A stretch of 64,000 nucleotides of DNA, taken from contig NW_020654289.1 in assembly GCF_003589595.1 (NCBI RefSeq), positions 6,761,692 through 6,825,691 of the forward strand, given 5' to 3'. Positions 56,951 through 64,000 of the stretch are shown one piece after another (the first letter of the stretch is position 1; every line of letters begins with the position of its first letter). Below the pieces are notes generated by a model. It made no database searches, had not been told where the DNA came from, and saw nothing but the letters and a program-made list of their open reading frames with translations. The position numbers and the translations under genes were made by a program. This DNA is from Hyposmocoma kahamanoa (Eukaryota > Arthropoda > Insecta > Lepidoptera > Cosmopterigidae).

Positions 56951-58030
56951 AAGTAAGCATTTACTTTGAAGAATATCTGAATGCACTACATAAAACTATA
57001 ACAAAGTAAAACGCGGAAGATATTGGAAGAATTAACTATTCATCACCTTGATAACGAATGAGCATGTAAGTACCTGGCGGAACTGAAGACTTGAAAAGAT
57101 AAAGAACTGACTTCTGAAAAGTGAATTTTTCAGAAGTCAGTTTTTTATCTTTAGATAGACGTCAGAGGCGAAATATCGACGTCAGGTGATTATAGGACTT
57201 ATTGATGAGTGGTCAAGGTGCAACAAAAAAGGTGCAACAATAGCATCTTCATATTTCTGGTTTATTTACTTAAGCATTTGGCACTGGCTTCGGATACTCG
57301 AATCAGAACTTTTCAGAAATACTGGGTATAGGAAGCGATGTTGTACCATCGCTTAAGTTGCATTAAAATGAGCCTTGTCCTTACGATAGGCTCGGACGTC
57401 GGATACGGTCGACTGCAACGGCTTGAATCGGAGGATACACCTCATGATATATCTTCCGGCTAATTGCACTTAACCCGTCACCATCCTACTGAAGTACGTA
57501 TGTTTTAGGTAAAAAAAGGATTTTTTAAATTTTGGCTGAAAGCACATCTGCGCGCGTTAGAGACACCGTGGACGGGTACAAGTTTACCACCACAGACCAC
57601 ATAAATCGTCTGTGTTTACCACCAAGAGGCTGGATATATAGATGACACAAGAACTCAAATACTTTCTTCATTTTAATCAAATAATTTACAAAGGTGAGAA
57701 CACGTAAACAGTTTTTCTTCTAAGTCTACATATCAAATAAAAGTAGAAACCGAAAGAGAGCAATGGAGTAAGTATACCGATTTTCTATTTCAGCCAATCA
57801 AACAAAAATAAACAAATTTCCTATTTTTATTTTTTTAAATTTTCACTGGGTTCGTTAAATTTGCGTACCTAATACGCAAACTTTACGACATAAAAAAAAT
57901 TGACATTAATACATGAAATTGTGCATCAGACTGAGTAAACTTTATAGACTTATTGATTCGAACTAAATTCGAATATATTATTAGTACTTACAATTATTAT
58001 AAAAAATATTTCAAATAATTTAATAATAGG
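56951..58030. other. Sequence without recognised gene, one hairpin
   Basis: Apart from the hairpin at 57094-57152 nothing was recognised. Confidence 0.5.
57094..57152. repeat. Long hairpin of about 26 bp per arm
   Basis: AAAGATAAAGAACTGACTTCTG pairs with CAGAAGTCAGTTTTTTATCTTT across a loop of about 10 bases, with one mismatch near the base. Confidence 0.88.
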
Positions 58031-58036
58031 ATAGAG

Positions 58037-58059
58037 CATCGAGTATTATGTACTCGATG
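58037..58059. mobile_element. Minimal T element remnant (two abutting ends)
   Basis: CATCGAGTA (58037-58045) and TACTCGATG (58051-58059), the outermost bases of the T ends, are separated by five bases. The flanks GGATAGAG (58029-58036) and GGGTAGAG (58060-58067) match at seven of eight positions, as for a target duplication. Confidence 0.6.
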
Positions 58060-58488
58060 GGGTAGAGTAACATATTACCAGAGATCAGAATAGGTAGAGT
58101 GTACCTATTCAAGAAACACACGTGGACAACAAAAACCTCGTTGTAAAATGTCAAAACAAAAATTGTTAAAAATAAAAGCCAAAAATCTCTACAAAATAGT
58201 TATATTTTTACATATTAAAACCTTCTAAACATACTACAATACAGAATAATACATATACACCGATTTCACAAAAATGCATTATTCACTCTATGAGTATTAG
58301 GTACTTCTTCGAAATTTAGTAAGTATCTATACTTTGCCTATTCCGATCTCCACGTACCACCTACCTATTTCATTTATTTATTATGTTAATTAATTCGCTG
58401 TAGTAAAACTGAAGAAGCAATAACCTGGATCCATTACCTCTTCCTCTATTTAGTCATGCGTTTATTGATAAGAAAATTAAATACTCAC
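58060..58488 (-). other. Start of intron 1 of the chondroitin synthase gene, AT-rich
   Basis: Downstream (minus strand) of the exon donor. The intron begins GTGAGTATTTAATT at 58488. No other feature seen. Confidence 0.7.
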
Positions 58489-59256
58489 ATCATAACTCCA
58501 GGTGCAGGAGACACCGGCGAACTTCGCAACGCAACGGCCCAGCTCCACATCTTCGTGCGAGGTATAAAGATGCTTCAGGCAGTACTTGACGTGCGGCGCC
58601 ACCCGCCGCAGCGTCTCCCGAGATAGCAGCACCCCTGGCCCACCCATACAAAAGTTTTCATTATAATCAAGCGCCAGCGCATCCCTCTCGGCCGCAGTTC
58701 CTCTCCCCGCTTGGCCAATAAATTGCGCCTTCCGACTGTCCACTGATCGCAGAAACTTCGCCAACCTATCACCCCTAACGTAAACGTCATCATCGGCACG
58801 CATAAACCACTCGAATCTATCACCGTAGTTCTCATACATATACAACAACATTAGGAACGACTTTTTCTGCGGAGGATAACTATCGTCTACTGTCTTTAAA
58901 GGAACTAAAGGCAATCCTGGCGCCCGTGACACTTCTGAACTGAAAAACGCAATTCGACCGGGTAAATCCTGGCCCCACGTTTCGTACACAGCCTTGGCTC
59001 TTGTCTCTAAATACTGTTGCGCCGTCATCACACCAACAAACAACAAAGTTCTGTTTGAGTTTGACACTGTTTCTTCTGGTTTCATCCCTATTAATGCCAA
59101 AGGGTCTTGGGCGATGTACTGCTTCGCCGATTCCGGGCAAGACTCTATCGCGGTCCTCGCTGATGTCCTTAAGCACAATTTGAGGAAGATGCCGAGGGCA
59201 ACGCCAGTAACGATGCCGCCCACCAGGTGCATCCACTTGTTCCTCCGCCGCGACAT
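58489..59256 (-). CDS. CHSY1: Chondroitin sulfate synthase 1-like, first coding exon (partial gene)
   Basis: The enzyme is a Golgi type II membrane protein that polymerises chondroitin by adding GlcA and GalNAc in turn. This exon encodes residues 1-256 of an expected total of about 800. ATG 59254-59256 (MSRRRNKW) is the first ATG in frame; the frame extends upstream only to a GTG and a stop at 59290-59292. Residues 9-29 form the membrane anchor. From residue 71 (LLFVGVMTAQQYLETRAKAV) the glycosyltransferase domain follows: WGQDLPG, FFSSE, VPL..VDDSYPPQKKS (119-133), FMRADDDVYVRGDRL with the metal-binding DDD at 155-157, FCMGGPGVLLSRE (202-214), and TSHEDVELGRCV (232-243). NRT at 68-70 is a possible N-glycosylation site. 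The exon ends after WSYD at a phase-0 GTGAGT donor (58488-58483). The remaining exons were not found in this window. Its GC content is much higher than that of the surroundings, fitting a constrained gene. Confidence 0.93.
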
Positions 59257-59960
59257 ATTGGTCGACTGTGTCACTAAATGCACCCACGGTTACCCGGCAT
59301 CCACATGTGCGCATTCCAGGAATAGTCCTTTTATTCGTTTTTTGTTCCCGGCATGGGGAGGCATAACGGGTGACTTTTTTGTTCGATTTTCGCTCTCATC
59401 GAACTGATCACATGGTCGGGCGAAGTGATTCGTGTTGGTGAAGCCGCTATCGCATTATCGGCTTAAATATTGGATTTGCAGATGTTATCGAGGCGAGCGC
59501 GTCGTGGCGCGTCACGTATCGAAATGTGAACCGTTCATGTTACACAAAGTGCACGTCGTAGCGCTAATCGCGGAGGGCGTCACAACACAACGGTTCTACT
59601 CGTGCGCCGCCCGACGAGCAACTGACAGAGCCGCCTCAAAACAAAACTCAAGCAGCGGTAATTCCGAGTGTCCGTGTAGACCGTACTTTTTCGCGTCTCT
59701 GTCCCACTTGGGTAACGGTTGGTATGTGCATCCTAGTCGCCGGTTAATGTAGGCCGTCTTGGACCGAACTTGCCCCATTCATCGTTATGTCTGGCTGCCG
59801 ATGACAATAGACAATAGTGGACACCATTGTCTGGCAGGTCAGCAGTTTGCGGAAACTCTTTACGACCCGCTTACGGCACCGGGAACTACGCTATTCGTGG
59901 CGGAAACCGGGTTCCTTTACCTGACTCTTGCCACTTGAGATGTGGGTCAAACGCGATCAC
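59257..59960 (-). promoter_or_regulatory. Probable 5' UTR and promoter region of the CHSY1-like gene
   Basis: The GC- and CpG-richer DNA continues about 700 bp upstream of the ATG before returning to AT-rich sequence near 59960. Overlapping frames on both strands (59432-59778) have no conserved motifs and probably reflect this composition. The transcription start cannot be placed from sequence alone. Confidence 0.45.
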
Positions 59961-60915
59961 ACTGCCATCATATTATAATTTGCGATAGTGATGGAAATAG
60001 GCGCCGGCAGCGACCTTGATTTTTGTTATTGGAACAAAAATGATTCATTTATTTTGATACATAACAAATAAAACTACTTATATAACTAGATCTCAGAAAG
60101 TTAAGTGTAATGTATTGTTGGCACAGATCCAACACATGCCGAAACTGTTACTGAATAATATGAATGCGAAATCAAAGAGGTTTACAAAACTGTCAGACGA
60201 AATTAGTAAACATAGTTCCGTCAGCAGCACAATACACGTGATGCGATACTTACTCTGGAGTAAATAGGTTAATTAATAAATAATAAGTTTTCAGCTGCGG
60301 CTGACTTGACAGTGACCTACTGAAAAAATGAAATAGAACATGATATCATGAAAACCGTTCTTTTTCCGGACTTAAAGAGGACATTGAAAAACGACGTTTG
60401 CTCTCCATAATTCCACGTTAACATTAAAATTGAATTCGTCTCGTATAAACCACTGACTGCGCTTGGTTAATAATTCGGTCGTAATGAATTTATGTCAACT
60501 TTTCCTTTTCCCTTTGTACGAGTATTTGATTCTAAATGATAAAATCAATCATTATTAACTTATATCTAAGTAAATATTTACATTTGACGTTGCCAAGGCC
60601 CAGTAAACTTCCATCCCTCGTTTTATTATCTTGTTAAAACCGGTAGGCATTTTTGTGCTTTTTCACGCTTGACATACGATCATTAATTTTCTTTAACGCC
60701 TCATTGTGTAGAAAGACGATGTAGTTTTTTCTATGCTGATTTTGAATTAATTTATATAAAAAGGGCAGGCTATTAATCAACGTACATTTTAAACGTGGGG
60801 TGATCATATTCGTGATACCACATATAATACTATGCTGTGATACTAAAGAACTATCCCTAAAGAGCGTTTTACAATTTTTTTTTTTCCATATAAAACAATT
60901 AGCCCTTGGGACGAT
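59961..60915. other. AT-rich intergenic sequence, nothing recognised
   Basis: No coding, RNA or repeat family signature was supported. Confidence 0.5.
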
Positions 60916-60919
60916 TTGT

Positions 60920-61135
60920 ACGGAAAGTGAATTTGAGAAATGACATTTGGATAATTTTCTAGTTAGTTTTCTCCATGTGATTTCGGTGGCAATTTTTATT
61001 ATTTCAATATTTTAGAATAGTAATAATACTTTATTTATTTAATATATGAATGTAGTGTAATATAGTCGAATACTTAAATAATAAATTTCCACCGAAATTA
61101 GGTAGAAAAACCTAATCTGAAAATTACCCATTTGC
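60920..61135. repeat. Inverted repeat related to the interior of O
   Basis: GATAATTTTCTAGTTAGTTTTC with TTTCGGTGGCAATTTTTATT (60950-61000) is mirrored by AATTTCCACCGAAATTAGG and CTAATCTGAAAATTACCC (61083-61132). The same motif occurs inside O at about 49757-49812. Confidence 0.65.
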
Positions 61136-61244
61136 CGTACTTATAGTATAGTCATCTATTATATAGATACAAATGCTATATAATGGAATGAACACTAAAC
61201 TATGGAATAGGTAAAGTAAAATATAATAAAAAAATATGTCATAC

Positions 61245-61375
61245 AACCAAACCAGCACAGCATACCCAGACGAGAACTAAGTTGGTAAACTTCATTTCCA
61301 TATTGGTCCTGCCGGCATTCGAAACCGAAACTTCCTCATTTAGCACAGTCTAGCCGCTGTGCCACCGAGGTCATC
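61245..61375 (-). mobile_element. SINE E copy 4
   Basis: On the minus strand the head ATGACCTCGGTGGCACAGCGG, a diverged B box (GGTTTCGAATGCC) and GGACCAATATGGAAATGAAG are present. The 3' part is missing. Confidence 0.65.
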
Positions 61376-61379
61376 TTAT

Positions 61380-61845
61380 CGCAGCCATAATCAACATCAA
61401 GTTTGAAATGCATTTTGTAACAAATAAGAAGATATCAATTTGAAAATAACATTTGTTTATTATTTATACATAATTCTCACCGTGTGAAGTATCATACAAA
61501 ACACACGCTACGCAAGCCTGCACTTGTAATTTGCTAACCGTACTGTACATACAGTAGGTACAGTACAAGAATAAATAAAATAAAATCTGCAACGCACATA
61601 AGTCCGATCTCTTTACAACTATACACTATATATTGCTATTAGATAGAAAAATAACACGTCGTAAAATAATTTTTATACATAAATTTTTATTTTGTGGGTC
61701 AAATGGAATCAAATCATCCGGCTAAAACTCAATTCACATCAGATTTAGGAATTAAATTGAAGCAAATTGTAAAGAAATTACATTTAGATACGACACGGTA
61801 GCTGCAAAAATTCCCGAAAATACGCGAGAATTTTCTTAAAGGCGC
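61380..61845. other. AT-rich sequence without recognised gene
   Basis: No supported feature. Confidence 0.5.
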
Positions 61846-61849
61846 GGTT

Positions 61850-62090
61850 TATTTTTTAACCGACTTCAAAAAAAGGAGGAGGTTCTCAATTCGTCTGTAT
61901 GTTTTTTTTGTATGTATGTTACGCGATAACTCCGCCGTTTATGAACCAATTTTGATGATTCTTTTTTTGTTTGAAAGAAGGTACCTCAGATGTGGCCCCA
62001 TTTAAATATTCCACCTCTAAGGGTGGCAAACTAGGGGATGAATGACTTTTGAGGTCGATTTTTTTAATCGGAGGTTAGGTTATTACTCAT
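61850..62090 (+). mobile_element. Repeat I copy, internally deleted
   Basis: From TTAACCGACTTCAAAAAAAGG through GCGATAACTCCGCC and TTGATGATTCTTTTTTTG to GACTTTTGAGGTCGATTTTT. Confidence 0.85.
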
Positions 62091-62478
62091 ATCTAGTTTG
62101 TGGGTACACATATAAATAAAGTTTATTAAGCTATGTACAATTTCGTTACAAAATGCGAATGTAAATTGAGCCTAACCGAGACCGTGACATTGATATTTTC
62201 CCTTTCCGGTTCCGTGTTGTCATTTCTCTACTACTCCGACTCCACGACATTAGACATACGACCTATGGTCCAGGGATGGAATCCATTCAAATCGAATGGA
62301 TGTCGGACGCCGGATGTGTAAAGCAACTATATCAAAACTATGCATTTCTACCTGCATAAGACCTGTAATCAGATTTCGCAATGGAGTAGTGGCGAAACAT
62401 CCTTAGGCTCAATTGAGATTGCTGCGGAACGGAATGGAAGCAGAGAATTTTTGTAACGGAATTAAACATAGCAGACTA

Positions 62479-62731
62479 AGGCTCAACTCACACTGGCGCA
62501 GAGATGAAGTGTCGCGACGTGTCTTGTTTTTCGTCGTATATATGGAGACGCGCGTCGAAGCGCATCGGCGCGCGTTACTTGGGCGCAGTGAGGCGTCACA
62601 CGCCGACCACACCGTGATCCGGGCGCTCTAATGCGAGCCTCGTCGCGCGTCGAAGCGCGTCGCCAGGCGTTGTAGTTGAAAAACAGAACGCGACGCGACG
62701 CTTCGACTCTTAGCCAGTGTGAGTTGAGCCT
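62479..62731. mobile_element. TA-flanked MITE with CpG-rich core
   Basis: Perfect 19-bp inverted ends AGGCTCAACTCACACTGGC (62479-62497 and 62713-62731) with TA on both outer sides. The 253-bp element has a CpG-rich interior with repeated CGCGTCGAAGCGC-like motifs, which explains the open frames on both strands. Confidence 0.82.
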
Positions 62732-62734
62732 TAA

Positions 62735-63860
62735 ATTTACCTATGTTAATTGTGTAACTTTCAAACTGGATACGATACGGTGCTGCGGGAATTCCTGAGA
62801 CTCAGAGAGAATTCTCCGAAAAACGCGTGAACCGTTGTTTTGGTACTGTTACAAAAATTCAATTCTATTATATTATTCTATTCTACGAATATTCGACAAT
62901 GTAAATTGAATCTTAGGATTCCGAGGTTTTATTTGGCTGTACAGTCGTTATAAACGGTTCAGGATATAAAAGAACATAATTATCTTGAGTATTTAACAAA
63001 AATATCGTATTGTTCCTCGTCCATTATGATAGACTTAAATGTATACACAAATTTCGATTTCACAAATATTGTTCAGAAAAGAAATTAGAAATCTCAGACG
63101 AGATTTTAAAATGCAAGTCATGATCTTCAAATTGTAACTTATAAAGAGATTTTTTTTAATACGACCCACAAAACATAAAATAATCTATCCACATCAGACC
63201 TGTGGATATAACAAATTCAAACGCACTGTGTATTAAATGCCACGCAAAAAGTTGAACAGGTATCGCTTGTTTAATAGCCACATTATAAAAAAATAACAAT
63301 TAACAGAAGATTTTCCTTCATTTCGTATAATAATACCTATTCGATGTCTCTTTTCATCGTGTGATGTAAAGAGACTCCGACAATGGACGAACAATTAATA
63401 ATTACAGTAAATTGCACAAGAGTATTTACAATTTAAACATAAGTGATAATTTAAAACAAAACGTGCTAAGTGAATAAAATTATTCAACAAGTATTGAGAC
63501 AGAATAAAGCCAATGTGATTGATAATAAGTCAGAAATTCTCAAGTTACATAAGTTCATTTCTTGCAAGCAAATACTTCAATATATTAATGGAAATCGTTC
63601 ACATATCCGATGTACCCGTAAATAAAATATTTAAAAAACATACTCGAACAGTGATATGATTTTATTAACAATTATATCAATACTCCACACTAAGTCGTCG
63701 AAGATATATTCTCCATTAGGTTTTGTATTGATATTTATTGAAGAGAATATGACATTATTGATCGTTAGGTAGAATTTACTTACAAGAACTATAACAAAAG
63801 AAAGCAAAGATTAAACAACTTGTTCCAGATAAATCAGATCCTAATGTACAGCATTTATAT
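62735..63860. other. AT-rich sequence without recognised gene
   Basis: No supported feature. Confidence 0.5.
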
Positions 63861-63864
63861 TATA

Positions 63865-64000
63865 CAGGATTATTTATAAAATACTAACAACCTTGCAGGG
63901 CTATATTACTAACATCATAAACACAACTTTTGTTCCACGACTTTTAATAATTCATCAAATTTTACTTTCATACAAAAATAAATATATTTAAATTGATCGC
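63865..64000 (+). mobile_element. O element copy 2, cut by the window end
   Basis: CAGGATTATTTATAAAATACTA, GGGCTATATTACTAACATCA and TTTTGTTCCACGACTTTTAA match the O inverted end. The left flank is ATATTATA; the right end lies outside the window. Confidence 0.75.

Noticed and set aside
59257..59283. Extending the chondroitin synthase frame upstream by nine codons.
   Set aside because: The extension starts with GTG, not ATG, in a eukaryotic gene; the first in-frame ATG is at 59254-59256 and an in-frame stop lies just upstream.
62409..62631. Overlapping frames on both strands.
   Set aside because: They lie in the CpG-rich core of the MITE and mirror each other.

Overview
The window looks like AT-rich insect nuclear DNA, most likely from a moth or butterfly (Lepidoptera). 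I infer this from eukaryotic SINE, LINE and MITE families of kinds I associate with lepidopteran genomes, from one intron-containing animal gene, and from the absence of operons, ribosome-binding sites or dense coding. The species cannot be named from the sequence.

Only one host gene is convincing. The first coding exon of a chondroitin sulfate synthase 1-like glycosyltransferase lies on the minus strand at 58489-59256. It starts at an ATG, encodes a type II membrane anchor and the start of the glycosyltransferase domain with its DDD motif, and ends at a GTGAGT splice donor. No later exon of this gene was recognised between 1 and 58488. That stretch is therefore either a very long first intron, or intron plus sequence holding short exons I missed.

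Almost everything else is a layered record of mobile elements. I use working labels. A is the most frequent repeat: about 300 bp, A-tailed, more than 20 copies. B is a small AT-rich repeat. C is a CCCGAAACGTCGG repeat, often folded back on itself and possibly the terminal repeat of a Penelope-like element. D, E and F are tRNA-derived SINEs. H is a repeat found next to a LINE. I is a repeat with AACCGACTT ends. K is a Harbinger-like MITE. L is an AT-rich repeat containing CCGTATTAGTACGGG. O and T are hAT-like MITEs. Q is a short shared repeat.

Layout: 1-5 kb holds a TA-flanked DNA transposon with a coding remnant, a T element, and a nearly intact mariner (3761-5047) whose transposase has a premature stop. 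5-15 kb holds A and I copies, a Helitron-like end, a decayed LINE reverse transcriptase (9905-11131) and a second T element with a perfect 8-bp target duplication. 15-25 kb is a nested block of SINEs D and F, L copies with insertions, a 538-bp inverted-repeat element, K, and LINE 3' ends. 25-34 kb holds a LINE end, a T copy, a perfect 40-bp inverted repeat, a C palindrome, and a 378-bp P-element-like element that keeps a THAP-domain start. 34-57 kb is dominated by A, C, SINEs D and E, LINE ends, two hAT-like MITEs, a Penelope-like coding fragment and a complete Harbinger-like MITE. 57-64 kb holds a 23-bp T remnant, the gene exon, and further MITE and SINE copies.

The most unusual items are the THAP-bearing P-like element, the TA-flanked element at 49-1270, the minimal T footprint at 58037-58059, and the association of C repeats with a Penelope-like fragment.
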